The notes under the pieces were generated by a model. The model did no database searches and was not told the origin of the DNA. It was given only the letters and a program-made list of their open reading frames with translations. 64,000 nt of DNA from Alistipes sp. An66 (GTDB lineage Bacteria; Bacteroidota; Bacteroidia; Bacteroidales; Rikenellaceae). A program made the position numbers and the translations under genes. Below are positions 1-8,339 of the stretch, in pieces (the first letter of the stretch is position 1; each line of letters opens with the position of its first letter). Location: the NCBI RefSeq assembly GCF_002161445.1, contig NZ_NFHT01000012.1, positions 1 to 64,000 of the forward strand. Reading direction: 5' to 3'.

Positions 1-57
1 ATAAAGAGAAAAAACGATATGATGCAAATAAAGGATGAAAAAAGCACGAATTATTCG

Positions 58-65
58 TACCTTTG
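58..65 (+). promoter_or_regulatory. Predicted surE promoter, -7 element
   Basis: TACCTTTG matches the Bacteroidota -7 consensus TAnnTTTG. No convincing -33 element is visible. Transcription would begin near 72, giving a leader of about 80 bases before the ATG at 154. This argues against the in-frame upstream ATG at 19. Confidence 0.6.
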
Positions 66-153
66 CCCGAAACATGCCGGCAAAAACCCCGAATCCCGAC
101 CTGCGGATCCCCCGATCCGAACCGGAGAGAGGAACCGGAAAGAGAGGAAAACG

Positions 154-957
154 ATGAAAGAACGACTGATATTGGTTACGAACGACGACGGCTACGCCTC
201 GAAGGGCCTTGCCGCCGCCATCGAGGTTGCGCGCACCTTCGGCCGGGTGATCGCCGTGGCCCCGGAGACGCCCCAAAGCGGCATGAGCCAGGCGATCACG
301 ATGTACAATCCGCTCTACCTGCGCAAGATCCGCGAGGAGGAGGGCGTCGATGTCTACTCCTTCTCGGGGACCCCTGTCGACTGCGTGAAGATGGCTTTCG
401 ATTACCTGCTGCGCGGGGAGCGGATCGACCTGATGATTTCGGGCATCAACCACGGCTCGAACTCGGCGGTGAACGTGCTCTATTCGGGGACGATGGGCGC
501 GGCGATCGAGGGGAGCTTCTACGGCTGTCCGGCCGTGGGCCTGTCACTGGACGACCACGGCGCCGACGCGGATTTCGAGGCGTCGGTGATTTACGGGAAA
601 CGGATCATCGGGGAGCTGCTGTCGGGACCGTTGGAGCTTCCGCTGTGCCTGAACGTGAATGTTCCGGTGGGGCGTCCCGGGGAGTTGCGGGGCCTCCGCC
701 TGTGCCGTCAGAACCGGGGTTTCTGGCGGGAGGAGTTCTACCGTCACGAGGATCCGCGGGGTCGGGAGTACTTCTGGCTCACGGGGGCGTTCGTCAACGA
801 GGAGCCCGATGCGGAGGACACCGACGAGTGGGCGCTTCGGAACAAGTATGTCTCGGTGGTTCCCGTGCAGACCGACCTGACGGACTACCGTCAGATGCGG
901 AATCTGGGCCGTATCTTCCCTTCGGTGGGCGGTCCGGACCCCGAATCCCGAAAATAG
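154..957 (+). CDS. surE: 5'/3'-nucleotidase SurE
   Basis: SurE is a metal-dependent phosphatase that removes phosphate from nucleoside monophosphates and is linked to stationary-phase survival. The 267-residue protein starts LILVTNDDGY, with metal ligands D11 and D12, then QSGMS at 41-45 and GINHGSN around N99, all family hallmarks. The frame stays open upstream to an ATG at 19, but that codon precedes the predicted promoter and the added residues do not resemble SurE. The ATG at 154 follows a purine-rich AGAGAGGAAA stretch. The histidine kinase downstream has its own predicted promoter, so surE is probably monocistronic. Confidence 0.93.
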   Translation: MKERLILVTNDDGYASKGLAAAIEVARTFGRVIAVAPETPQSGMSQAITMYNPLYLRKIREEEGVDVYSFSGTPVDCVKMAFDYLLRGERIDLMISGINHGSNSAVNVLYSGTMGAAIEGSFYGCPAVGLSLDDHGADADFEASVIYGKRIIGELLSGPLELPLCLNVNVPVGRPGELRGLRLCRQNRGFWREEFYRHEDPRGREYFWLTGAFVNEEPDAEDTDEWALRNKYVSVVPVQTDLTDYRQMRNLGRIFPSVGGPDPESRK

Positions 958-966
958 CGGTGAAAT

Positions 967-1000
967 TTTGCGGCGGATTGGTTTCTGTTTTGTATTTTTG
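967..1000 (+). promoter_or_regulatory. Predicted promoter of the two-component pair
   Basis: TATTTTTG at 993-1000 fits the TAnnTTTG -7 element, with a TTTG at 967-970 as possible -33 box at slightly long spacing (22). It sits 28 bases before the histidine kinase start. Confidence 0.55.
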
Positions 1001-1028
1001 TGGAAAAGTGGAAAAATAGTCCCGCTCT

Positions 1029-2006
1029 ATGCTGATCCGAATACTGTTGGTCATCTCGATCGTTGTCCAGTGCGTGGCCACGGGCTATGCGCTGCGTCTG
1101 GTCCGCACGACGAAGTACAATTCGGTGTGGATTCTCTTCATCGTGGGCTTTTCGCTGTTGTCCGTGGAGCGTCTGATCCAGCTGCTGCTGGAATCGGGCG
1201 TGCAGGTGATTTCGCGATGGTGGTTTGCCTATCTGGGGATCGTGATCTCGGTCTGCCTGTCGATCGGAGTGATGTACGCACACAAGCTCTTCAAGTATAT
1301 CGACCGGTTGAACCGGCAGCGTTCACTGCTGAACAAGCGGATCCTCACGGCCGTCCTGCGCACGGAGGAGAAGGCCCGCTCGCGCTTCTCGAAGGAGCTT
1401 CACGACGGTCTGGGCCCGCTGCTGTCGTCGGCGAAGATGTCGCTGTCGGCGCTTTCGCGCGAGGAGCAGAGCCCCGAACAGCGGGAGATCATCGCCAATA
1501 CGACCTATGTGATCGACGAGGCGATCCGTTCGTTGCGGGAGATCTCGAACAACCTTTCGCCGCACGTGCTGAACGACTTCGGGCTGGCGCGGGGCGTCCA
1601 GAACTTCATCGACAAGAGCGCGGCGATGCACGACGTGAAGATCCGCTTCACGACGAACCTGCGGGGCGAGCGTTACGATACGGACATCGAGGTGATCCTC
1701 TATCGGGTGATCTGCGAGCTGATCAACAACTCGCTCAAACACGCGGCCTGTACGGAGGTGAACCTTTCGCTGTCGCAGAACGGCCCGGAACTGGCTCTGG
1801 ACTATTCGGACAACGGCCGGGGCTTCAATCCGCAGGCGATGATGGACTGCGGGATGGGGCTTTCGAACATCGCTTCGCGGATCAACTCGCTGGGCGGGAT
1901 GTTCGACATCACGTCGTCGAAGGGCAAGGGGATGCGTGCGGCGATCCGCGTGAATACGCAGCAGGAGCCGTCTGCGGAGAAGAACAACCGCAAACACCGC
2001 CGTTGA
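1029..2006 (+). CDS. Membrane sensor histidine kinase (HisKA_3/NarX type)
   Basis: The 325-residue protein has three predicted membrane segments in the first 85 residues (about 1-24, 32-55, 66-84) and almost no periplasmic loop. It therefore probably senses a signal in or at the membrane. A coiled linker leads to the HisKA_3 dimerisation motif FSKELHDGLGP with phospho-acceptor H125. The HATPase domain shows the N box ELINNSLKHA (N233/N234), the G1 box DNGRGF (261-266) and GMGLSNI (275-281). One base separates it from the response regulator, so the two should form a co-transcribed pair. The stimulus cannot be read from sequence. Confidence 0.92.
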   Translation: MLIRILLVISIVVQCVATGYALRLVRTTKYNSVWILFIVGFSLLSVERLIQLLLESGVQVISRWWFAYLGIVISVCLSIGVMYAHKLFKYIDRLNRQRSLLNKRILTAVLRTEEKARSRFSKELHDGLGPLLSSAKMSLSALSREEQSPEQREIIANTTYVIDEAIRSLREISNNLSPHVLNDFGLARGVQNFIDKSAAMHDVKIRFTTNLRGERYDTDIEVILYRVICELINNSLKHAACTEVNLSLSQNGPELALDYSDNGRGFNPQAMMDCGMGLSNIASRINSLGGMFDITSSKGKGMRAAIRVNTQQEPSAEKNNRKHRR

Positions 2007-2007
2007 G

Positions 2008-2643
2008 ATGGAGCGCCGGATTATCCTTGTAGACGACCATTCGCTCTTCCGCAACGGTCTGCGGGGGTTGCTGGACCGTTGTGCGGGATGCCGGGTCGTG
2101 GGTGAGGCCGGGAGCGGCGAGGAGTTTCTGGCGCTGCTGGACGACGTGGAGGCGGACATCGTCTTCATGGATTTCTCGATGCCGGGGCTCGACGGTGCGC
2201 AGACCACGGAGCGGGCGCTGGCGCGGCGGCCCGATCTTCGGATCATCACGCTGTCGATGTTCGGCGAGGAGAGCTACTATTCGCGGATGGTCGAGGCCGG
2301 GGCGAAGGGCTTCCTGTTGAAGGATTCGGATATCGGGGACGTGCTGGAAGCGATGGATGCGGTGATGGCCGGAGGAAGCTATTTTTCGCCGCAGCTGCTC
2401 TCGTCGCTGACGGGGCGCATGCGCACGCGCGAGGATGTCCCGGACGAGCCGTTGTCGTCACGCGAGCGTGAGATTCTGGTGGCGGTGTGCCAGGGTCTTT
2501 CGAATCAGGAGATCGCCGATACGCTCTTCATTTCGAAGCGCACGGTGGACAAACACCGGGCAAACATCCTCGAAAAGACGGGCTGCAAGAATACGGCCTC
2601 ACTGGTGGTCTACGCGATCCGCCACGGCATCGTGGAGCTCTGA
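2008..2643 (+). CDS. NarL/FixJ-family response regulator
   Basis: The 211-residue regulator has an N-terminal receiver domain with the acidic pair D9/D10, phospho-acceptor D55 in VFMDFSMPG, and the conserved lysine in FLLKDSD. A LuxR-type helix-turn-helix lies at about residues 148-205 (LSSREREIL then SNQEIADTLFISKRTVDKH). It is the cognate partner of the kinase that ends 1 base upstream. The target genes are unknown. The neighbouring cardiolipin synthase gene is convergent, so it is not in the same transcript. Confidence 0.93.
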   Translation: MERRIILVDDHSLFRNGLRGLLDRCAGCRVVGEAGSGEEFLALLDDVEADIVFMDFSMPGLDGAQTTERALARRPDLRIITLSMFGEESYYSRMVEAGAKGFLLKDSDIGDVLEAMDAVMAGGSYFSPQLLSSLTGRMRTREDVPDEPLSSREREILVAVCQGLSNQEIADTLFISKRTVDKHRANILEKTGCKNTASLVVYAIRHGIVEL

Positions 2644-2647
2644 TCCT

Positions 2648-2668
2648 CGTGAGGTTTTCTTTTTCTCT
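2648..2668 (+). terminator. Weak possible terminator after the response regulator
   Basis: A short CCTC-GT-GAGG stem is followed by a T-rich tract just after the stop codon. The stem is only 4 bp with a 2-base loop, so this is tentative. Confidence 0.25.
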
Positions 2669-2718
2669 TCCTTCTCTTCGCATTCTCTATTTTCCATCCC
2701 ATCCTCTCTCTTCCCGGT

Positions 2719-4134
2719 TTACAGCAGGGGAGAGAAGACGCGCATGAGGGATTCGGTCCACCGCCGCGAACGGGGGCGGTTGAACCATTCGGCGGGGGTC
2801 AGCGCATGGGACTGCCGTGCGTCGTTTTCGAAGATCCGGGCCATCCGGGCATTGAAGTCGGCGTCGTAGACGAAGGCGTTTACCTCGAAGTTGTGCTCGA
2901 AACTGCGGAAATCCATGTTGGCGGACCCGATGACGGTCAGATCGTCGTCGATGATCAGGAGTTTGGAGTGGAGGAATCCGGGTTTGTAGAAGAGAATCCG
3001 GACGCCGGCCTTCATCATGTCGTCGAGGAAGGAGTGCGACGCAAGGTCCACGACGCGCGAGTCGGATCGTGCGGGGAGCATCAGCCGCACGTCGATTCCG
3101 GCCAGCGCGGCGGTCTGCAAGGCGGAGTTGAGGACTTCGGAAGGGAGGTAATAGGGGGTTTGGATCCAGATTCTGCGCCGGGCCTTTGCGATGGCGTAGC
3201 TGTCGCCCTGCAAGAGCGTGCGCCACTTGCCGAAGGGGCCGCTGGGTACGATCTGCAAGATTCCGTCGGAGAAGTGCCCGACCGGGGGATAGTACTCCGC
3301 TCCGGAGATCCGCTGCTTGGTGGTTGCGGACCAGTCGCTCAGGAACGAGGCCTGCAATCCGGCCGCTCCGCGTCCCTCGATGCGGAAATGGGAGTCGCGC
3401 CAGGTTCCCCATCCGGGCCCGTCGAGATAGCGGTCGGCGATGTTCATGCCGCCGATGAATCCCACGCGGCCGTCGATGACGGCGATCTTGCGGTGGTTGC
3501 GGTAGTTGATCTTGCTGGTGAAGCGGGGGAATCGGACGTGGAGGAAGGCGTGGATTTCGATACCTTCGCGGCGCATGGATTCGAAGAAGGCCTTCTTGAC
3601 GCCGCTGCACCCGACGTCGTCGTAGAGGATCCGGATCCGGACACCCTCCCGGGCCTTTGCGACGAGCGCGTCGCGCAGCTGCCGTCCGGTCCGGTCGTCG
3701 CAGAGGATGTAGTATTGGAGATGGATGTGATGTTCGGCGCGTCGGATCTCGTTGAGGAGCGCCTCCATCTTGGCATTTCCGTCGGTATAGGGGGTGATCC
3801 GGCTTCCGTAGAGCGGCACGGCGTGGGCGGCGCTTTCGAAGAGCCGGGCGAGGGGTTTCCACTGTTCGGGGATCTCGGCCCGTCCGGTTTCGTCGGTCTC
3901 GACCAGCCGCATGGAGATTCGTTTCCGGGTTCTGCGGGAGATGATCCGCTGCTTGGAGAGATTCTGCCCGAAGAAGAAGTAGAAGACGAGCCCGACGACC
4001 GGAGCGAACACGAGCACGATGATCCACGGAAGCGTTTTCAGCGGGTTCCGGTTTTCGGTAATGATGACCAGCACGACGCCGAGGATCGTCACCGAATAGA
4101 GTGCGATGAAGATGTATGTCAGAATCTGCTGCAT
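2719..4134 (-). CDS. cls: Cardiolipin synthase (phospholipase D superfamily)
   Basis: The enzyme condenses phosphatidylglycerol into cardiolipin at the inner membrane. Two N-terminal transmembrane segments (about 5-25 and 33-56) form the PLDc_N region. Two full HKD motifs follow: H214-x-K216-x4-D221 and H389-x-K391-x4-D396, the latter followed by GSANMDFRSFEHNFE. The length of 471 residues is usual for bacterial Cls. The DUF4837 gene lies 138 bases upstream on the same strand, and no clear promoter is seen between them, so read-through is possible. Confidence 0.94.
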   Translation of the reverse strand: MQQILTYIFIALYSVTILGVVLVIITENRNPLKTLPWIIVLVFAPVVGLVFYFFFGQNLSKQRIISRRTRKRISMRLVETDETGRAEIPEQWKPLARLFESAAHAVPLYGSRITPYTDGNAKMEALLNEIRRAEHHIHLQYYILCDDRTGRQLRDALVAKAREGVRIRILYDDVGCSGVKKAFFESMRREGIEIHAFLHVRFPRFTSKINYRNHRKIAVIDGRVGFIGGMNIADRYLDGPGWGTWRDSHFRIEGRGAAGLQASFLSDWSATTKQRISGAEYYPPVGHFSDGILQIVPSGPFGKWRTLLQGDSYAIAKARRRIWIQTPYYLPSEVLNSALQTAALAGIDVRLMLPARSDSRVVDLASHSFLDDMMKAGVRILFYKPGFLHSKLLIIDDDLTVIGSANMDFRSFEHNFEVNAFVYDADFNARMARIFENDARQSHALTPAEWFNRPRSRRWTESLMRVFSPLL

Positions 4135-4272
4135 GCGTGTTTTCTGCGTGCTGCCGAAAGTCGTTCGGCGCGTCCTGATCCGCTCCGCTCTTCATCGTTT
4201 CCCGCAACGCGGACCAGGTATTTTCGGGGGGGCGTCGAATCCGTTCCGGGGAGTCGTCGTTTTTTGCCGACG

Positions 4273-5283
4273 CTATTGTTTTTGCTCTTCGGGGAATCGG
4301 ATCGTGTAGAGCAGGTGCTCGATTCCCCGGATGTAGTTTCGCTTGCGGGGTTTGTTCAGGTCGGGGGCATAGACGTACCCGTCGATGGTGAAGACGCGAT
4401 TGGTTTCGGTATCGACGGTCGTATAGCTGACGAACGGTCCGCCCATGAAGTCGCCCTCGACGTCCCAGAATCCGCGGAGTTCGCACCAGAGCCGGCCTTC
4501 GAGGCGGAACATCCGGTAGTCGGGTTCGAAGGCGTCGGAGGTGGTCATGTAGGATCCGTCGGAGGGTCCGGGGATCCGGGCGGCGAACTTGTTGCGGGCC
4601 TCGACCAGCGCCTCCCGTGACAGCGACTGCGGGCCTTCATAGGGGTATGCGTAGATGAAGAACCCCTGGCTGGCGGTGGGGTATTCGTAGCGGGCCCAGA
4701 GGAAGTCTTCGGACTGTTTGGCGAGGACATAGCCTTTGGGAACCCGGATTTCGGCGCCGAAGATCTTCTTGACGGCGGCTTCGATTCCGGGGTTGTTGAA
4801 CGAGGCGTATGCCTTCACGTCCCGGTCGCGCTCGGCCTTTTCGAGGACGTGGAGCATGTTGTCGCGGTTTTCGGAGAGGTATCCGACGAGGGCCTTGTCG
4901 TCAGGGCCCTGGAGGGTGAGTACGATCTGGGGTTCGGAGGTAACGTCGTACTCGACGGCCGTTTCGGCCTTTTCGAGCGAGGGGTCGACGACGATTTTGA
5001 GGATGTTCCGGTGGTCGGCGATCATGTCCTTGAAGCTGCGTTCGGTAACGCGCAGCACGTCGAACAGGGGTTCGACCTGGTTGAGATAGGGCACGGGGGC
5101 GGTGAATACGGCGCGTATGGAGTCTCCGAGTTCGCCGTTCCACTCCATCTGCGGGCATACGACGATGAGTTCATAGGGTCTTCCCTGTGCCGATTTCTTG
5201 TTGTTCAGGGTATGGAAGGCGTCGCAGGCGACGGTCGAGATGGCGATCAAGGCGAGGATCACCCCGTTGAGCATCGTTTTCAT
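4273..5283 (-). CDS. DUF4837 family lipoprotein
   Basis: The 336-residue predicted lipoprotein has a hydrophobic signal and lipobox ending in Cys (LIAISTVAC). The body matches the DUF4837 family of Bacteroidota, whose function is unknown. I chose the ATG at 5283 (MKTMLNG) over in-frame ATGs at 5289 and 5319. It gives the most compact signal peptide, and the 5319 codon lies upstream of the predicted -7 box at 5309-5316. The gene is divergent from the polysaccharide deacetylase gene and codirectional with cls. Confidence 0.85.
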   Translation of the reverse strand: MKTMLNGVILALIAISTVACDAFHTLNNKKSAQGRPYELIVVCPQMEWNGELGDSIRAVFTAPVPYLNQVEPLFDVLRVTERSFKDMIADHRNILKIVVDPSLEKAETAVEYDVTSEPQIVLTLQGPDDKALVGYLSENRDNMLHVLEKAERDRDVKAYASFNNPGIEAAVKKIFGAEIRVPKGYVLAKQSEDFLWARYEYPTASQGFFIYAYPYEGPQSLSREALVEARNKFAARIPGPSDGSYMTTSDAFEPDYRMFRLEGRLWCELRGFWDVEGDFMGGPFVSYTTVDTETNRVFTIDGYVYAPDLNKPRKRNYIRGIEHLLYTIRFPEEQKQ

Positions 5284-5308
5284 GAGCATCGGAAACGTTG
5301 GATTTCTA

Positions 5309-5316
5309 CAAATATA
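5309..5316 (-). promoter_or_regulatory. Predicted promoter of the DUF4837 gene, -7 element
   Basis: On the minus strand the sequence reads TATATTTG, a perfect TAnnTTTG. The start site would be near 5303, about 20 bases before the ATG at 5283. It faces away from the plus-strand box at 5349-5356, forming a compact divergent promoter region. Confidence 0.6.
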
Positions 5317-5348
5317 CAACTATTTTTCCAAAAGGTACGGAAAATGAT

Positions 5349-5356
5349 TATTTTTG
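5349..5356 (+). promoter_or_regulatory. Predicted promoter of the polysaccharide deacetylase gene, -7 element
   Basis: TATTTTTG matches TAnnTTTG and lies only 7 bases before the ATG at 5364. Any transcript from it would be leaderless or nearly so. Confidence 0.55.
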
Positions 5357-5363
5357 CGGACGT

Positions 5364-5972
5364 ATGCGCTTGAAACCACCGAAACTCATCCGGCGTCTGA
5401 TGCCGGACCTGATCTGGGAGATCGACGATCCGGACGGGGTTTTCCTGACGTTCGACGACGGTCCGACTCCGGGCATTACGGAGTGGATTCTCTCGACGTT
5501 GGAGAAGTACGACGCGAAGGCCACGTTCTTCGTGCTGGGGAAGAACGTGGAGATGTATCCGGACCTCTACCAACGGATTCTCGATGCGGGGCACAAGGTG
5601 GGTAACCACACCTATTCGCACCAAAAGGGGTGGGGTATGAGCCTGGAACGCTATACGGAGGATGTGGACTTTGCGAACGATCTGCTCAACACGGAGCTGT
5701 TCCGTCCGCCGTATGCGCAGATCACGCCGGCGCAGGCGCGTTTTCTGGGGCAGCGCTACAAGCTGGTGATGTGGGACATCATTTCGCGGGACTACAACCG
5801 GCAGCTGTCGCCCCGGACGTGTCTGAAAAACGTGACGAAATACCTGGCTCCGGGGGCGATCGTGGTTTTCCACGACAGCGAGAAGGCGTTCCGGAACATG
5901 CGCTATGCGCTTCCGCGGACGTTGGAAAAGATCCGTCAGCTGGGTCTTCGCTGCAAGGCGATCGAGTTGTAG
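5364..5972 (+). CDS. Polysaccharide deacetylase family protein (NodB homology)
   Basis: The 202-residue metal-dependent carbohydrate esterase 4-type protein probably removes N-acetyl groups from peptidoglycan or another glycan. It shows TFDDGP (29-34), the metal-binding NHTYSH (H82/H86), RPPY (114-117), WDIISRDY and the C-terminal FHDS (169-172). The N-terminus [18 protein letters not shown] resembles related Bacteroidota proteins, which supports the start at 5364. An in-frame ATG at 5298 lies upstream of the predicted promoter. No signal peptide is evident, so cellular location is uncertain. Confidence 0.88.
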   Translation: MRLKPPKLIRRLMPDLIWEIDDPDGVFLTFDDGPTPGITEWILSTLEKYDAKATFFVLGKNVEMYPDLYQRILDAGHKVGNHTYSHQKGWGMSLERYTEDVDFANDLLNTELFRPPYAQITPAQARFLGQRYKLVMWDIISRDYNRQLSPRTCLKNVTKYLAPGAIVVFHDSEKAFRNMRYALPRTLEKIRQLGLRCKAIEL

Positions 5973-6030
5973 GGCTCGGGCCCGCCGTTGCGCGGCCTTT
6001 TCCGGCGCGGCATGGGCGACGGGGCGGCGG

Positions 6031-6089
6031 AGGTCGGATGACGGGTCGGATGACGGGGCGGAGGTCGGGGTTGCGGAGGTCGGGGTTGC
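6031..6089 (+). repeat. Short imperfect tandem repeats upstream of efp
   Basis: The unit GGTCGGATGAC occurs twice, followed by two copies of CGGAGGTCGGGGTTG. They lie in the 205-base gap between the deacetylase gene and efp, upstream of the efp promoter. Their function is unknown. Confidence 0.6.
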
Positions 6090-6133
6090 GTGCGGCAGAA
6101 GTGCGGAGATTAGGAAATTCGGGAACTTTTTGT

Positions 6134-6141
6134 TACCTTTG
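6134..6141 (+). promoter_or_regulatory. Predicted efp promoter, -7 element
   Basis: TACCTTTG is a perfect match to TAnnTTTG, 36 bases before the efp ATG at 6178. No clear -33 box is visible. Its position shows that the longer open frame upstream is not translated. Confidence 0.65.
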
Positions 6142-6177
6142 CGGCCGCGAGAACACTTAAAAAAATACACGATAACT

Positions 6178-6744
6178 ATGGCAACAACCGCAGACATCAA
6201 AATCGGCATGTGCATCGAGCTGGACGGGAAGACGTTCCAGATCGTGGACTTCCAGCATGTGAAGCCGGGCAAGGGCCCCGCTTTCGTACGTACGAAACTG
6301 AAAAACCTCGAAAACGGCCGGGTGCTGGAAAACACCTTCTCGGCCGGAGTGAAGATCGAGCCGGTGCGTGTGGAGCGCCGTCCGTACCAGTTCACCTACG
6401 AGGATGACCTGGGCATGCACTTCATGCACACGGAGACCTTCGAGGAGATCAACATCGACAAGAACCTGATCAACAACTACGACCTGATGGCCGACGGCCA
6501 GATCGTGGAGGTGATGTTCCACACGGAGAAGGAGACGGTACTTTCGGCGGAGCTTCCCCCGATCGTGGACATGGAGGTAACCTATACGGAGCCGGGCGTG
6601 AAGGGCGACACGGCGTCGACGAACTCGCTGAAACCGGCGACGGTGAATACGGGTGCGACGATCCGCGTGCCGCTGTTCATCAACACAGGTGACAAGATCC
6701 GCGTTGACACGCGTACGCGCGAGTACTACGAGCGTATCAAGTAG
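6178..6744 (+). CDS. efp: Elongation factor P
   Basis: EF-P enters the ribosomal E site and rescues ribosomes stalled at polyproline stretches. The 188-residue protein has the usual three-domain length. The loop [10 protein letters not shown] carries K32, the equivalent of the lysine modified in other bacteria. No modification enzyme is encoded nearby. The C-terminal OB domain contains [30 protein letters not shown] family sequence and ends in the [18 protein letters not shown] tail. It has its own promoter and a strong terminator, so it is monocistronic. Confidence 0.97.
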   Translation: MATTADIKIGMCIELDGKTFQIVDFQHVKPGKGPAFVRTKLKNLENGRVLENTFSAGVKIEPVRVERRPYQFTYEDDLGMHFMHTETFEEINIDKNLINNYDLMADGQIVEVMFHTEKETVLSAELPPIVDMEVTYTEPGVKGDTASTNSLKPATVNTGATIRVPLFINTGDKIRVDTRTREYYERIK

Positions 6745-6766
6745 TCGCGTCCGATTTCCACGAAAA

Positions 6767-6794
6767 GGGCTCCGGTTGTCGGAGCCCTTTTTTT
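6767..6794 (+). terminator. Rho-independent terminator of efp
   Basis: An 8-bp GC-rich stem (GGGCTCCG paired with CGGAGCCC) with a 5-base loop is followed by seven T residues, 23 bases after the efp stop. Confidence 0.92.
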
Positions 6795-6810
6795 GGTCGG
6801 ATTCGGAGAG

Positions 6811-7905
6811 TTAATCTTCGTAGAAGATTTCCAGTATCGTGAGGGGTTCACCATCCTCGTCGATTTCGATTTTCGAGATATACTCACCTTCCATCGTGTA
6901 GCGATAAGTGTCGACTCCGTTTTCTCCGTAATCGACCGATGCCGGGAGCTTTTTCAGACGGTTTCCTCCGGCGCCGACCAGATAGATCCGGTCGAGATCG
7001 GTTGTGGTGATGAAGTCGCTGATGCCGAAGAGGTCGATGTTGAGGTTGTTCATACGTTCGGGGTTGTTCGTGTAGGAGGCGTTCCCGCCGTACCACTCCC
7101 CGGAATCCTCGGCCTCCCGGACCTGCGTCATGCATCCGTTCACGACGGTGTAGAGGCTCTTTGCGGAGTAGGTTTTGTCGGGATTCTGGGTCCAGGTGCT
7201 GGTTGCGATGTACCCGTTTGCGTCGTAGGTGAAGGCGTAGTCGTCGGGGTAGTTGTCATTGAAGGCGACGCCGGTGATGGCTGTGGCCCGGCCGTCGGCC
7301 AGCGTGAGGATTGACTGTGCGCCGGAGGGCTCGGTGATGACGATGCGGTCGCTTTCGTAGGTGATTTCGGTCACTTCATCCTGGGCCGTGGTCCCGGGAT
7401 AGGCGTATTGCTGGTCCGTTTCCGTGATGGAGGCAATGCGGCCCTGTTCGTCGTAGGCGAACTGCTGGACAAAGGATAAGTCGTCCGGATAGGTGATTCT
7501 GATGTGTGAGATCCGGCGGGGTAGAATCTCGATCGGCAGCATCTCCTCTTCGGGGAAGACGAGCGTTCCGATGTCCCATACCCCGCCGTTCTGCCGGAGT
7601 TCGATGCGTTGGGTCCCGCAGAGGTTGGGGGCCGTGAAGCGGACGGCGGAGGCGGAGACTTCGAGGATTTCGGCCTGTACTCCTGCGGTTTGGGACGCTC
7701 CGAAGAGCCAGATTTCGCAGTCGTCTTCGAATCCGTTTCCGCGGATTTCGATTGTGCTGCCGGGCTCGATGGGCGTTTGTTCGCTCGATTGCGGGAGTTC
7801 GATGTCGGTGACGGGACAAGGCCCGTCCTCTTGTTCGTTGTCCTTGTCGCAGGCGGTCAGCGACGCTGCGGCGAGGAGCCATCCCAAAAACAGAAATTTC
7901 TTCAT
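6811..7905 (-). CDS. DUF4595-like surface lipoprotein
   Basis: The 364-residue predicted lipoprotein has signal MKKFLFLGWLLAAASLTAC with lipobox Cys19. An N-terminal region (about 30-105) resembles an IPT/TIG-like sandwich (IEIRGNGFEDDCEIWLFG). The rest has YD-like repeats such as YDEQGRIASIT and YDANGYIATSTW, as in DUF4595 lipoproteins of Bacteroidota. Such proteins often sit on the outer membrane, but function is unknown. It converges with efp and appears to be a single-gene unit. Confidence 0.75.
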   Translation of the reverse strand: MKKFLFLGWLLAAASLTACDKDNEQEDGPCPVTDIELPQSSEQTPIEPGSTIEIRGNGFEDDCEIWLFGASQTAGVQAEILEVSASAVRFTAPNLCGTQRIELRQNGGVWDIGTLVFPEEEMLPIEILPRRISHIRITYPDDLSFVQQFAYDEQGRIASITETDQQYAYPGTTAQDEVTEITYESDRIVITEPSGAQSILTLADGRATAITGVAFNDNYPDDYAFTYDANGYIATSTWTQNPDKTYSAKSLYTVVNGCMTQVREAEDSGEWYGGNASYTNNPERMNNLNIDLFGISDFITTTDLDRIYLVGAGGNRLKKLPASVDYGENGVDTYRYTMEGEYISKIEIDEDGEPLTILEIFYED

Positions 7906-8154
7906 GTCGGATTAATTGTTGGGTAGTCCGCCCGCCCCTACGAGACTGAATGCAATAAAAAAGACGTGGGACAGTACTTTTATCTGTTTTTGAGGTTTTG
8001 ACTATTTTGCAACTAAATACAAGTAAACACTCCCATGGGCGTTCCTCGTTTTACTTTTGGTTGCTTTGAAAGAGTCGAAGCTTCAAGAACAAGAATGAAA
8101 GTTAACGCCTTGTAAACGATATGTCTGTATTTTTCTAATCTATCTTTGCACTCC
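7906..8154. other. AT-rich intergenic region with no protein gene
   Basis: The part of the 434-base gap between the DUF4595 gene and argH that precedes the candidate small RNA is clearly richer in A and T than its surroundings. I found no open frame with family resemblance and no tRNA. A minus-strand stretch could encode about 20 residues ending near 7916, but no start or family is recognisable. The region may hold the upstream control of the DUF4595 gene, or decayed foreign DNA. Confidence 0.4.
8141..8148 (+). promoter_or_regulatory. Orphan plus-strand -7 element
   Basis: TATCTTTG fits TAnnTTTG but no protein gene follows on this strand. The next plus-strand feature is a hairpin with a T run at 8281-8331. 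No -33 box is clear. Confidence 0.45.
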
Positions 8155-8331
8155 GTTGTGGAGTTCCACGTTGTAAAGATAGTGAGAAATAGGATGAATT
8201 GGGTTGTTCGGGCTCTGTTTTATGCTCTCTCCTCCGGAACCTTCCCCGGACGTCGCCTTGCGGCACGAATGAACCGTTCCGGTTGCCGGGATGGCTGCCA
8301 GCCGTGCCATCCATCCCGGCAACCCCTTTTT
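8155..8331 (+). ncRNA. Candidate small RNA
   Basis: A transcript from the orphan -7 box at 8141-8148 would start near 8155 and could end at the hairpin with T run at 8327-8331, giving about 177 nt. Its 5' end contains a small hairpin (CTCC-GTTGT-GGAG). It ends just outside argH, so it would run antisense to any argH 3' extension. It lacks obvious 5'-3' end pairing, so I do not call it 6S RNA. Without expression or covariation data this is tentative. Confidence 0.3.
8281..8331 (+). terminator. Hairpin with T run, plus-strand terminator
   Basis: A 14-bp perfect stem pairs 8281-8294 with 8311-8324 around a 16-base loop, and TTTTT follows at 8327-8331. On the minus strand the same stem lies 3' of argH but has no T tract, so there it may only protect the mRNA end. 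Confidence 0.65.
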
Positions 8332-8339
8332 CATTGTCT

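Noticed and set aside
19..153. N-terminal extension of SurE from the ATG at 19
   Set aside because: That ATG lies upstream of the predicted promoter at 58-65 and the added residues do not resemble SurE.
7950..8050. Insertion sequence remnant in the AT-rich gap
   Set aside because: Composition is unusual, but there are no terminal inverted repeats, target duplication or transposase fragment.
8155..8331. 6S RNA
   Set aside because: The length fits, but the 5' and 3' ends do not pair into the long closing stem expected of 6S RNA.
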